Shown in pieces: positions 24,788 through 32,601 of a stretch of 38,962 nucleotides of DNA. The stretch comes from Flavobacteriales bacterium (lineage in GTDB: Bacteria > Bacteroidota > Bacteroidia > Flavobacteriales_D > Crocinitomicaceae): the NCBI GenBank assembly GCA_947460825.1, contig CANHHA010000027.1, positions 1 through 38,962 on the forward strand, written 5' to 3'. A model generated the notes under the pieces. That model was not told where the DNA came from. It did not search any database and saw only the letters and a list, made by a program, of their open reading frames with translations. Within the stretch, counting starts at the first letter, position 1; every line of letters begins with the position of its first letter. The translations under genes were made by a program, and so were the position numbers.

Positions 24788-25174
24788 ATGGATATTACAA
24801 ATGCTTTAGGAAGAAGAAAAACAGCCGTAGCGCGTGTTTATCTTTCAAAAGGTAACGGAGAAGTAACGATCAACAATCGTCCTGTATCTGAATTTTTCCC
24901 TACAAATCTTTTGTTAACAAAAATAAAACAACCGTTTGAACTAACAGAAACAGTAGGTCAGTATAATGTTAAAGCTACGGTGAATGGCGGTGGAATCAAC
25001 GGACAGGCCGAGGCCGTTCGCTTGGGTATTTCCAGAGCCTTGGTTGAAATATCTGAAGATTTCAAGCCGGCGTTACGCGCAGAAGGATTGATGACGCGTG
25101 ACCCGAGAATGGTTGAGCGTAAGAAACCGGGTCAGCCAAAAGCAAGAAAGAAATTCCAGTTCTCGAAACGTTAA
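24788..25174 (+). CDS. rpsI: 30S ribosomal protein S9
   Basis: This 128-residue protein has the S9 landmarks GRRKTAVARVYLSKGNGEVTI, VNGGGINGQAEAVRLGISRAL, and the C-terminal tail DPRMVERKKPGQPKARKKFQFSKR, whose final KR reaches the P-site tRNA. Together with rplM it forms the conserved L13-S9 pair. Confidence 0.97.
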   Translation: MDITNALGRRKTAVARVYLSKGNGEVTINNRPVSEFFPTNLLLTKIKQPFELTETVGQYNVKATVNGGGINGQAEAVRLGISRALVEISEDFKPALRAEGLMTRDPRMVERKKPGQPKARKKFQFSKR

Positions 25175-25200
25175 TCGAAAACTTGGAGGTTTAGTATCCA

Positions 25201-25231
25201 AATTGCTGAGCACCTTTATCCCTCAGCAATT
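25201..25231 (+). terminator. Hairpin between rpsI and rpsB, possible attenuator
   Basis: AATTGCTGAG (25201-25210) and CTCAGCAATT (25222-25231) form a perfect 10-bp stem with an 11-nt loop. Only GCTTTAAATT follows, so it is a weak terminator at best; partial termination, an mRNA-processing site or an S2 leader is possible. Confidence 0.55.
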
Positions 25232-25262
25232 GCTTTAAATTAGGAACGTAAACAATTATTAT

Positions 25263-26303
25263 ATGTCAAAAGTAACATTTGAAAGACTTCTCGAAGCGGG
25301 AGTACATTTTGGTCACCTTAAAAGAAAATGGAATCCAGCAATGGCTCCTTACATTTTCGAAGAAAAAAAGGGAATCCATATCATCGATTTAAATAAAACG
25401 ATTGTTCATCTTGAACAAGCCTCGGCAGCAATGAAACAAATCGCGCGCTCTGGTAAAAAGGTTTTATTTGTTGCCACTAAAAAACAAGCCAAAGAAATCG
25501 TTGCACAACGCGTAGCTCAGGTGAACATGCCATTCGTTACAGAACGTTGGTCTGGCGGTATGCTTACGAACTTCCAAACCACAAGAAAATCCATCCGCAA
25601 AATGACACTCATCGATAAGATGAAATCTGATGGAACTTGGGATACATTAAACAAGCGCGAAAAATTGTTCAAATCTCGTCAACGGGACAAACTTGAAAAA
25701 ACCTTTGGTTCTATTTCAGACATGACGCGTCAGCCTGCAGCCATCTTCATTGTTGACATCCTTAAGGAGCACATTGCATTAGCAGAGGCGAAGCGTTTAA
25801 ATATTCCAACCTTTGCGATTGTAGACACGAACTCAAATCCTAAATTGGTTGACTTTCCTATTCCCGCGAACGACGATGCTACTAAATCAATTGCTTTAAT
25901 ATTAGATGAAATTTGTAATGCAATCCAACAAGGGTTAGAAGACCGTAAAAACTTGAAAGGTGATGCGAACGATGAAAGCTCAGATGAGCTTGTAACTGAA
26001 GCGCCAGCAGCTGAGCGTAAAGCAGTTAAAGCGGCTAAAACAGTAGTGGAAGAAGCTCCTGTAGCGGAAGAAGCTCCGGCAGCGGAAGAAGCTCCAGCAG
26101 TGGAAGAAGCTCCAGCAGTGGAAGAAGCTCCGGCAGCGGAAGAAGCTCCTGTAGTGGAAGAAGCTCCTGTAGTGGAAGAAGCTCCTGTAGTGGAAGAAGC
26201 TCCTGTAGCGGAAGAAGCTCCAGTAGCGGAAGAAGCTCCTGCAGCGGAGGAAGCTCCAGCGGAGGAAAACTCTACAGATGAAACTGCAACAGAAGAAGCG
26301 TAA
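25263..26303 (+). CDS. rpsB: 30S ribosomal protein S2 with long acidic C-terminal repeat tail
   Basis: Residues 1-225 are a normal S2 ([69 protein letters not shown]). The total is 346 residues, about 100 longer than the E. coli protein. The extension (~230-346) is a tail of repeated EEAP-x-x hexapeptides where x is Ala or Val, ending [10 protein letters not shown]2 joins the small subunit late and helps hold S1. The tail lies at the protein end, so it should not break the fold; its role is unknown. rpsB-tsf is the standard gene pair. Confidence 0.96.
   Translation: MSKVTFERLLEAGVHFGHLKRKWNPAMAPYIFEEKKGIHIIDLNKTIVHLEQASAAMKQIARSGKKVLFVATKKQAKEIVAQRVAQVNMPFVTERWSGGMLTNFQTTRKSIRKMTLIDKMKSDGTWDTLNKREKLFKSRQRDKLEKTFGSISDMTRQPAAIFIVDILKEHIALAEAKRLNIPTFAIVDTNSNPKLVDFPIPANDDATKSIALILDEICNAIQQGLEDRKNLKGDANDESSDELVTEAPAAERKAVKAAKTVVEEAPVAEEAPAAEEAPAVEEAPAVEEAPAAEEAPVVEEAPVVEEAPVVEEAPVAEEAPVAEEAPAAEEAPAEENSTDETATEEA
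26049..26261 (+). repeat. rpsB: 18-bp tandem repeat coding the S2 tail, 12 units
   Basis: Eleven full 18-bp units and one 15-bp unit, each encoding EEAP plus two residues (AA, AV, VA or VV). Units differ mainly at the GCA/GTA/GCG/GTG codons, which suggests slippage or unequal crossover. Confidence 0.9.
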
Positions 26304-26329
26304 TTATTAACTCTTTATATTTTTAAGTC

Positions 26330-27160
26330 ATGGCAATTACAGCAGCAGACGTAAACAAACTAAGACAACAGACCGGTGCCGGTATGATGGATTGCAAGAA
26401 TGCCCTTGTAGAAGCAAACGGGGATTTTGAAACCGCGATTGATCTTCTTCGAAAGAAAGGACAGAAAATCGCTGCAAAACGTGGAGGAAATGATGCTAAA
26501 GAAGGACTTATTCTTGCTCAATCTACGGAAGATGGCAAAGCAGGCGTAATTCTATCTTTAAATTGTGAAACAGATTTCGTTGCTAAAAACGAAGGTTATG
26601 TTTCCCTGGTGCAATCATTGGTTGATTTGGCGATTGCTAACCTACCAGAAAGCGCAGAGGCACTTAAAGCATTGTCTTACGATGGTAAGATAAGCGTTGA
26701 AGATAAAATCACAGAGCAAATTGGTGTAATTGGTGAAAAACTTGATCTTTCTACTTATGCAGTATTGCGCGGTGAGTGTGTAGTAGCATACAATCACCCG
26801 GGCAATCAACTTGCGACCATGGTGGTATTGAATAATTCAACAGAAGATGCCGCTGAGGCTGGTCGTCAAGTGGCTATGCAAGTTGCTGCAATGAATCCAA
26901 TTGCAATTAATAAGGACGGCGTTGATGCAAGAACCATTGAACGTGAAATTGAAGTTGGTAAAGAACTTGCTATTCAAGAAGGAAAACCAGCAGACATGGC
27001 AGAAAAAATTGCGATGGGTCGGTTGAATAAATTTTTCCAAGAAAACACCTTATTAAGTCAACAATTCGTTCGCGACAATAAACTGACGGTAGAACAATTC
27101 TTAAATACAACGGAGAAGGGACTTACAGTCACTGATTTCCGAAGATTTTCGTTAAGTTAA
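26330..27160 (+). CDS. tsf: Translation elongation factor Ts
   Basis: The 276-residue protein shows the EF-Ts N-terminal UBA-like domain (VNKLRQQTGAGMMDCKNALVEANGDFETAIDLLRKKG) and the core with LNCETDFVAKNEGYVSLV and AMQVAAMNPIAI. It is the nucleotide-exchange factor of EF-Tu. It lies 26 bp after rpsB and is followed by a strong terminator, closing the operon. Confidence 0.97.
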   Translation: MAITAADVNKLRQQTGAGMMDCKNALVEANGDFETAIDLLRKKGQKIAAKRGGNDAKEGLILAQSTEDGKAGVILSLNCETDFVAKNEGYVSLVQSLVDLAIANLPESAEALKALSYDGKISVEDKITEQIGVIGEKLDLSTYAVLRGECVVAYNHPGNQLATMVVLNNSTEDAAEAGRQVAMQVAAMNPIAINKDGVDARTIEREIEVGKELAIQEGKPADMAEKIAMGRLNKFFQENTLLSQQFVRDNKLTVEQFLNTTEKGLTVTDFRRFSLS

Positions 27161-27169
27161 TACTATAGA

Positions 27170-27195
27170 GCCTCGCAATTGTGAGGCTTTTTTTT
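27170..27195 (+). terminator. Intrinsic terminator after tsf
   Basis: GCCTCGCAA/TTGTGAGGC (27170-27187) forms a 9-bp stem with one G-U pair and almost no loop, followed by eight T. Confidence 0.88.
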
Positions 27196-27216
27196 ATCAT
27201 ACAAGTTTGATTTTAT

Positions 27217-27224
27217 TATATTTG
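27217..27224 (+). promoter_or_regulatory. -7 element of pyrH-frr
   Basis: TATATTTG, 10 bp before the ATG of pyrH and 21 bp after the tsf terminator. No convincing -33. Confidence 0.55.
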
Positions 27225-27234
27225 AACGCGAATC

Positions 27235-27942
27235 ATGAAGTACAAACGTATCCTTTTAAAACTAAGTGGTGAATCCTTGATGGGTTCTAAACAATTCGGA
27301 ATTGATAATCAACGCCTCGCGAATTACGCTGCTGAAATTAAGGAAATCCATGAGCTGGGAATTGAAATTGCGATTGTTATCGGGGGAGGGAACATCTTCC
27401 GAGGGGTTCAAGCGGAAGAAGGAGGCATGGATCGTACACATGGTGACTATATGGGCATGTTGGCCACGATGATTAATTCCATGGCCTTACAATCTGCTCT
27501 TGAAACTTCAGGATTACAAACCCGCTTACTTTCCGCAATAGAAATGAAAGCGATTGCTGAACCATTTATTCGAAGAAGAGCTGTTCGTCATTTGGAAAAA
27601 GGAAGAATTGTAATCTTTGGTGCAGGAACAGGAAACCCATTCTTCACTACAGATTCAGCGGCGAGCCTAAGAGCTATAGAAATAAATGCTGATGTAATTT
27701 TAAAAGGCACTCGGGTTGATGGTATCTATACAGCCGATCCATTCAAAGATAGCAGCGCCGTAAAATATGAGCACATTACCTTTGATGAGGTTTACCAGCA
27801 AAACCTGAGCGTGATGGATCTGACGGCATTTACCTTGTGTAAAGAAAATAACTTACCCATTATAGTATTTGACATGGATACCCCTGGTAATCTAAAAGAC
27901 TTAATAAACGGTAAGAAAGTAGGAACCCTCGTACATAATTAG
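27235..27942 (+). CDS. pyrH: UMP kinase
   Basis: The 235-residue enzyme phosphorylates UMP to UDP. It shows the amino-acid-kinase fold motifs of bacterial Pyr[13 protein letters not shown] at the N-terminus, [32 protein letters not shown] and [15 protein letters not shown]. It is a cytoplasmic hexamer in the family. frr follows after 4 bp, as in most bacteria. Confidence 0.97.
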   Translation: MKYKRILLKLSGESLMGSKQFGIDNQRLANYAAEIKEIHELGIEIAIVIGGGNIFRGVQAEEGGMDRTHGDYMGMLATMINSMALQSALETSGLQTRLLSAIEMKAIAEPFIRRRAVRHLEKGRIVIFGAGTGNPFFTTDSAASLRAIEINADVILKGTRVDGIYTADPFKDSSAVKYEHITFDEVYQQNLSVMDLTAFTLCKENNLPIIVFDMDTPGNLKDLINGKKVGTLVHN

Positions 27943-27946
27943 TCCG

Positions 27947-28510
27947 ATGACAGAAGAATTAGATATGATCTTTGACGAGTTCAAGTCTTCCAGTGAAAAG
28001 ACCCTCGTTCATTTAGATGCAGAATTAAGCAAGGTAAGAGCTGGAAAGGCCAGTCCGGGAATGCTCAACGGCGTAATGGTGGAATATTATGGGTCCATGA
28101 CACCCCTGCAACAAGTCGCCAATGTCAATACAATTGATGCGCGAACTATTGTAGTGCAGCCGTGGGAAAAACCCTTGTTAAACGATATTGCAAAAGGAAT
28201 TCTTAATGCAAACCTTGGATTAAATCCCCAGAGTAACGGAGAGCAATTGATAATTTCAGTTCCACCGTTGACTGAAGAGCGTCGTCGTGATTTGGTGAAG
28301 CGTGCCAAAGCGGAATGCGAACACGCGAAAGTTGGGATACGAAGCCAACGAAAAGATGCCATGGACATGATTAAAGACATGAAAAATGATGGCTTATCCG
28401 AAGATTTGGCAAAAGGTGCTGAAGAACAGGTACAACAAATCACGAATGTTTTTATCAAGCGCATTGATGATATTCTCGAAATCAAAGAAAAAGACATCAT
28501 GACGGTATAA
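27947..28510 (+). CDS. frr: Ribosome recycling factor
   Basis: The 187-residue protein matches RRF: the helix with LSKVRAGKASPGML, domain II start VEYYGSMTPLQQVANVNTIDARTIVVQPW, the LGLNPQSNGEQLIISVPPLTEERRRDLVK signature and a long C-terminal helix. With EF-G it splits post-termination ribosomes. It ends 20 bp before a bidirectional terminator. Confidence 0.97.
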   Translation: MTEELDMIFDEFKSSSEKTLVHLDAELSKVRAGKASPGMLNGVMVEYYGSMTPLQQVANVNTIDARTIVVQPWEKPLLNDIAKGILNANLGLNPQSNGEQLIISVPPLTEERRRDLVKRAKAECEHAKVGIRSQRKDAMDMIKDMKNDGLSEDLAKGAEEQVQQITNVFIKRIDDILEIKEKDIMTV

Positions 28511-28530
28511 GTCAAAAGATAATTGTAACT

Positions 28531-28557
28531 AAAAAGGGAGGCTAGCCTCCCTTTTTT
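28531..28557. terminator. Bidirectional terminator between frr and hppD
   Basis: AAAAAGGGAGGCT and its complement form a perfect 26-bp palindrome with A and T runs at both ends, suited to stop frr on the plus strand and hppD on the minus strand. Confidence 0.9.
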
Positions 28558-28573
28558 ATTTTCTATGCCCTCC

Positions 28574-29737
28574 TTATAAGGTCCCCCGATTTTCTTGCTC
28601 GCGCTCAATCGCTTCAAACAAGGCTTTAAAATTCCCTTTACCAAAAGATTGCGCTCCCTTACGTTGAATGATTTCAAAAAATAAGGTTGGACGATCCACA
28701 ACTGGCTTAGTAAATAATTGCAACAAATACCCTTCATCATCACGGTCAATCAAAATCCCATGCTTCTTTAAGGTCGTAACATCCTCATCAATTTCGCCTA
28801 CGCGCTCAATTAAATCCTCATAATACGTTTCAGGTACGTAAAGAAATTCTACTCCTCTATCGCGCATAGCAGAAACAGTCGTAACAATATCATCAGTTGC
28901 CACAGCAATATGCTGTACCCCTGGTCCGTTATAAAAATCTAGATATTCTTCAATCTGCGATTTCTTTTTTCCTTCGGCTGGTTCGTTTATCGGAAATTTA
29001 ATTCTGCCATTTCCATTACTCATTACCTTAGACATTAAGGCCGTATAATCCGTAGAAATGTCCTTATCATCGAAGGATACAATTTGAGCGAAGCCCATCA
29101 CCTTAGCATAAAATTCTACCCAAGTGTTCATTTCGTTCCATCCCACATTACCTACCATGTGATCGATAAACTTTAAGCCAACCGACGCTGGATTGTAATG
29201 CGATTCCCATTTTCTATATCCCGGCAGGAATATCCCATCATAGCCTTTCCTTTCTACGAAAACGTGCACGGTTTCTCCATAGGTATAAATCCCTGAACGT
29301 ACTACATACCCATGAGCATCTTCCTGACGTGTAGGTTCCATGTACGGTTTTGCACCTCGTTTCACGGTTTCTTCAAACGCTTTAGTGGCATCTTCAACCC
29401 ACAAGGCAACAATCTTTACTCCATCACCATGTTTTACGATGTGTTCATTTAATGCTCCTCCTTCAGTCAACGGCGTAGTCAATACTAAGCGTATCTTATC
29501 TTGTCGCAATACATAGGAAACTCGGTCTTTCATTCCTGTTTCCAAACCTGCATAGGCTTCCGATTGAAATCCAAAGGCCGTTTTGTAGTAGAGTGCCGAC
29601 TGTTTGGCATTCCCTACATACATTTCCACATAATCTGTCCCAAGTAAAGGCAAGAAATCCTCCGCATCTTCGAAGATTTTTTTCAGGCCATATTCATAGT
29701 TTGCAATGTCTTTTAAATTTTTTATATCTGCTCCCAT
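28574..29737 (-). CDS. hppD: 4-hydroxyphenylpyruvate dioxygenase
   Basis: The 387-residue Fe(II) enzyme converts 4-hydroxyphenylpyruvate to homogentisate in tyrosine breakdown. Two vicinal-oxygen-chelate domains are visible. The metal ligands fit His in KFIDHMVGNV (~190), His in PGVQHIAVATDD (~273) and Glu355 in LFFEIIQR. Substrate-loop motifs such as GPGVQH and the C-terminal GKGNFKALFEAIE agree with the family. It is the second gene of an operon with hmgA, 18 bp downstream. Confidence 0.96.
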   Translation of the reverse strand: MGADIKNLKDIANYEYGLKKIFEDAEDFLPLLGTDYVEMYVGNAKQSALYYKTAFGFQSEAYAGLETGMKDRVSYVLRQDKIRLVLTTPLTEGGALNEHIVKHGDGVKIVALWVEDATKAFEETVKRGAKPYMEPTRQEDAHGYVVRSGIYTYGETVHVFVERKGYDGIFLPGYRKWESHYNPASVGLKFIDHMVGNVGWNEMNTWVEFYAKVMGFAQIVSFDDKDISTDYTALMSKVMSNGNGRIKFPINEPAEGKKKSQIEEYLDFYNGPGVQHIAVATDDIVTTVSAMRDRGVEFLYVPETYYEDLIERVGEIDEDVTTLKKHGILIDRDDEGYLLQLFTKPVVDRPTLFFEIIQRKGAQSFGKGNFKALFEAIEREQENRGTL

Positions 29738-29755
29738 GTTATCGTGTAATATTTT

Positions 29756-30913
29756 TTAGTGAATCCATGACTTTTCATAGCCATCAACTTTTAATCCCAG
29801 GGCTTGTTGAGTAACCTTTAAGGGCCTAAAGGTATCTATCATTACCGCTAATTCCTGTGTTTCGGTTTTTCCAATGCTTCGCTCATAGGCTCCTGGATGT
29901 GGTCCGTGCGGAATCCCCGCAGGATGCAAGGTAATCTGTCCTTGCTCGATATTGTTTCTGCTCATAAAATCCCCATCAACATAGTACAACACCTCATCAG
30001 AATCAATGTTACTGTGATTATAAGGTGCCGGAATTGAATCTGGATGATAATCGTACATCCTTGGCACGAAAGAACACATCACAAACCCCGTAGTTTCAAA
30101 GGTTTGATGCACTGGAGGTGGCTGATGCACTCTTCCGGTAATGGGTTCGAATTCATGAATCGAGAAGGCATAGGGGAAATTATATCCATCCCAACCTACC
30201 ACATTAAACGGATGGTGTGCATACACGTAATCATATATTACATCCTGTTTTTTAATCCGAATTAGGAACTCTCCTTCTTCATCGTGTGTTTCTAATACAT
30301 GGGGTGGACGAATGTCTCGCTCACAAAAAGGTGAATGCTCCAATAATTGTCCGAACCAATTCCGGTAACGCTTTGGAGTGTATACGGGATTGAATGATTG
30401 CACAACAAATAAGCGATTATTAGAATCATTAAAATGAATCTGATAAATCATTCCGCGTGGAATCACCAGGTAGTCGCCATAGGAAAAATCAATATTTCCA
30501 AGTTGAGTCTTTAAGGTACCACTCCCCTTGTGAACAAACAATACCTCATCCGCATCTGCATTCTTGTAGAAATAATCCGTCATAGATTCCTGCGGGGCGG
30601 CTAATTCGATATAACAATCGGAGTTGACTAATACGGGAGTTCTGCTGTCTAAATAGTCAGCCGTAGGAGTTAATTGAAATCCCTGCAATGAGAACATGGT
30701 CATGTGCTTCTCCAACGCAACTTCAGGTGCAACATTCGTTTGGCCTTTTATTTCTTTAACCACCGTTGGCGGGTGAACATGATACATTAAGGTTGACATC
30801 CCATCAAAACCAACCGTACCGAATAACTGTTCATGATACAAACTGCCATTCGGCTGTCTAAACACCGTATGGCGTTTTGATGGAATTTGTCCAAGTTTAT
30901 GATAAAAAGGCAT
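29756..30913 (-). CDS. hmgA: Homogentisate 1,2-dioxygenase
   Basis: The 385-residue protein matches the shorter Bacteroidota form of HmgA: MPFYHKLGQIPSKRHTVFR, YEQLFGTVGFDGMSTLMYH-like start, the cupin segment LFVHKGSGTLKTQLGNIDFSYGDYLVIPRG, and iron-site residues in HEFEPITGRVHQPPPVHQTF and CSFVPR. It opens homogentisate to maleylacetoacetate. The isomerase and fumarylacetoacetase that would follow are not in the window. Confidence 0.93.
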   Translation of the reverse strand: MPFYHKLGQIPSKRHTVFRQPNGSLYHEQLFGTVGFDGMSTLMYHVHPPTVVKEIKGQTNVAPEVALEKHMTMFSLQGFQLTPTADYLDSRTPVLVNSDCYIELAAPQESMTDYFYKNADADEVLFVHKGSGTLKTQLGNIDFSYGDYLVIPRGMIYQIHFNDSNNRLFVVQSFNPVYTPKRYRNWFGQLLEHSPFCERDIRPPHVLETHDEEGEFLIRIKKQDVIYDYVYAHHPFNVVGWDGYNFPYAFSIHEFEPITGRVHQPPPVHQTFETTGFVMCSFVPRMYDYHPDSIPAPYNHSNIDSDEVLYYVDGDFMSRNNIEQGQITLHPAGIPHGPHPGAYERSIGKTETQELAVMIDTFRPLKVTQQALGLKVDGYEKSWIH

Positions 30914-30933
30914 TTCTCTACTGTTTAAAAAAT

Positions 30934-30964
30934 CAAAAGTAAGGCTAGGAGTACCAAGTTACAA
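30934..30964 (-). promoter_or_regulatory. Promoter of the hmgA-hppD operon
   Basis: Minus strand TTG (30962-30964), 20 bp, TACTTTTG (30934-30941), 20 bp before the ATG. Close match to the Bacteroidota consensus. Confidence 0.8.
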
Positions 30965-31016
30965 ATGATTTTCATCAGTTTTTCTAATATGCATTTTTTT
31001 CGGGCAATTTCTTGGT

Positions 31017-31024
31017 TAAATTTG
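31017..31024 (+). promoter_or_regulatory. -7 element of the threonine-dehydrogenase-like gene
   Basis: TAAATTTG ends 5 bp before ATG 31030. It overlaps the alternative upstream start at 31012, which argues for the later ATG. Confidence 0.5.
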
Positions 31025-31029
31025 TGGCT

Positions 31030-31965
31030 ATGGCAAAAACAATAATCATTGGTGCAGGGGGCCAAATTGGCACAGAACTCACCCTTACCTTGCGTAATAA
31101 ATATGGGAATGAACAGGTTGTCGCGGCGGATATTAAACCGCATGCAACTCCTTTAATACAAGATGGCCCATACGTCCAATTAGATATTTTGAACCGGGAT
31201 TCGGTACGAAATTATATCATTGACCACCAAATAGAAACCGTGTATCTCTTGGCCGCACTGCTTTCCGCTACGGCCGAAAAGAACCCCGATTTCGCTTGGA
31301 AATTAAACATGGACGGATTATTCACAATCCTTGACTTGGCTAAAGAAGGATATGTCAAAAAGATATTTTGGCCAAGCTCTATTGCTGTTTTTGGACCTAC
31401 CACTCCCGCCGATCAGACACCGCAACACACCATTATGGAGCCCAGTACCGTGTACGGAATTTCAAAACAAGCCGGTGAACGGTGGTGTGAATATTACTAC
31501 AACAAATTCGGGGTAGATGTACGAAGTATCCGTTATCCCGGGTTGATCTCCTATAAAAGTCCTCCCGGAGGAGGCACCACCGACTATGCCGTAGATATCT
31601 TTTACCAAGCCAAAGCGGCTGGAAAGTTTACGTGTTTCCTTTCTAAAGACACAGCCCTTCCGATGATGTTTATGGACGATGCAATTCGCGCAACGATTCA
31701 ACTCATGGATGCTCCCGCAGACCGTCTAAGAATCAGATCTGCTTATAATTTAGGGGGAATCTCCTTTACACCGGAAGAAATAGCGGCATCCATACAGAAG
31801 CAACTGCCTAAATTCGAAATCACGTATGAACCAGATTTCCGACAAGCGATTGCCGATTCATGGCCTAATTCAATTAACGACTGTTATGCAGTAAGCGATT
31901 GGGATTGGAACTTGGAATTTGATTTAGAACGCATGACCCATGAAATGCTAAAGAATATTCAATGA
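31030..31965 (+). CDS. NAD-dependent epimerase-type L-threonine 3-dehydrogenase
   Basis: The 311-residue short-chain dehydrogenase has the Rossmann start IIIGAGGQIGTEL (Gly8-Gly14), Ser116/117 (FWPSSIAVFGP) and the Tyr142-x3-Lys146 pair in VYGISKQAGE. The sequence RSIRYPGLIS and GGGTTDYAVDIFYQA are typical of the epimerase-type threonine dehydrogenases found in Bacteroidota, which oxidise threonine to 2-amino-3-ketobutyrate. A partner Kbl (glycine C-acetyltransferase) is not in the window. I chose ATG 31030 because the -7 element overlaps the longer start. Confidence 0.85.
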   Translation: MAKTIIIGAGGQIGTELTLTLRNKYGNEQVVAADIKPHATPLIQDGPYVQLDILNRDSVRNYIIDHQIETVYLLAALLSATAEKNPDFAWKLNMDGLFTILDLAKEGYVKKIFWPSSIAVFGPTTPADQTPQHTIMEPSTVYGISKQAGERWCEYYYNKFGVDVRSIRYPGLISYKSPPGGGTTDYAVDIFYQAKAAGKFTCFLSKDTALPMMFMDDAIRATIQLMDAPADRLRIRSAYNLGGISFTPEEIAASIQKQLPKFEITYEPDFRQAIADSWPNSINDCYAVSDWDWNLEFDLERMTHEMLKNIQ

Positions 31966-32039
31966 ATACTCGGTTGATTTACAAGAACTTACCCGTTTGT
32001 TAATACTTTTTTTCATTTTGTTTATTTTTTTTAAGAATT

Positions 32040-32061
32040 AGTTAAACACTTTTGTTTAACT
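32040..32061. promoter_or_regulatory. Inverted repeat upstream of the ECF sigma gene
   Basis: AGTTAAAC - 6 bp - GTTTAACT, 23 bp before the sigma-factor start, with a partial -7-like TACTTCG just downstream. Position suggests an operator for a light- or redox-responsive regulator; inference only. Confidence 0.45.
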
Positions 32062-32084
32062 TTACTTCGAATTAATTAAACAAT

Positions 32085-32597
32085 ATGTCTACAATCGAAT
32101 TCAACGAAGCCTTAATTGACCTGCAGGGAAACCTCTTTTCATTCGCTTTAAACTTCACTAAGAACCGTGAGGATGCGCGTGATTTAACGCAAGAAACCTT
32201 GCTAAAAGCGATAAATTATCGTTCATATTACACGCCAAATACGAATTTCAAAGCGTGGGTGTTTACCATCATGCGCAACATTTTCATTAATCAATATCGT
32301 AGAAATGCAAAAACACGAATGATTTTTGATCATTCAGAAGATTCGTATTTAGTAACTAATCACAAATCCACGATGGGTTCACCTACGGAGCGTATCGCTA
32401 CCAAGGAAATCACTCAGAAAATTGAGGATCTAAGCGATGAATTAAAAACACCGTTTAAGATGCATTTTGAAGGATACAAGTACAAGGAAATTGCGGATTC
32501 AATGAAACTCCCAATAGGTACAATAAAAAGCCGTATCTTCATCGCAAGAAAGCGGCTTATGGACCAGTTGCCGGACTACCAATACTTAGACAACTAG
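32085..32597 (+). CDS. ECF-type RNA polymerase sigma factor
   Basis: The 170-residue protein has sigma region 2 (LFSFALNFTKNREDARDLTQETLLKAI, then FKAWVFTIMRNIFINQYRR) and region 4 (FEGYKYKEIADSMKLPIGTIKSRIFIARKRL), with no region 3, as in ECF sigma factors. No anti-sigma gene is adjacent. It opens an operon with crtI 4 bp downstream; sigma factors in this position commonly drive carotenoid and photolyase genes in response to light or singlet oxygen, and that role is inferred here. The upstream dyad at 32040-32061 may control it. Confidence 0.92.
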   Translation: MSTIEFNEALIDLQGNLFSFALNFTKNREDARDLTQETLLKAINYRSYYTPNTNFKAWVFTIMRNIFINQYRRNAKTRMIFDHSEDSYLVTNHKSTMGSPTERIATKEITQKIEDLSDELKTPFKMHFEGYKYKEIADSMKLPIGTIKSRIFIARKRLMDQLPDYQYLDN

Positions 32598-32601
32598 TTT
32601 G

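Noticed and set aside
28087-28749. 220-residue minus-strand open frame across frr and the end of hppD
   Set aside because: It is antisense to two secure genes, crosses the bidirectional terminator and looks like no protein family.
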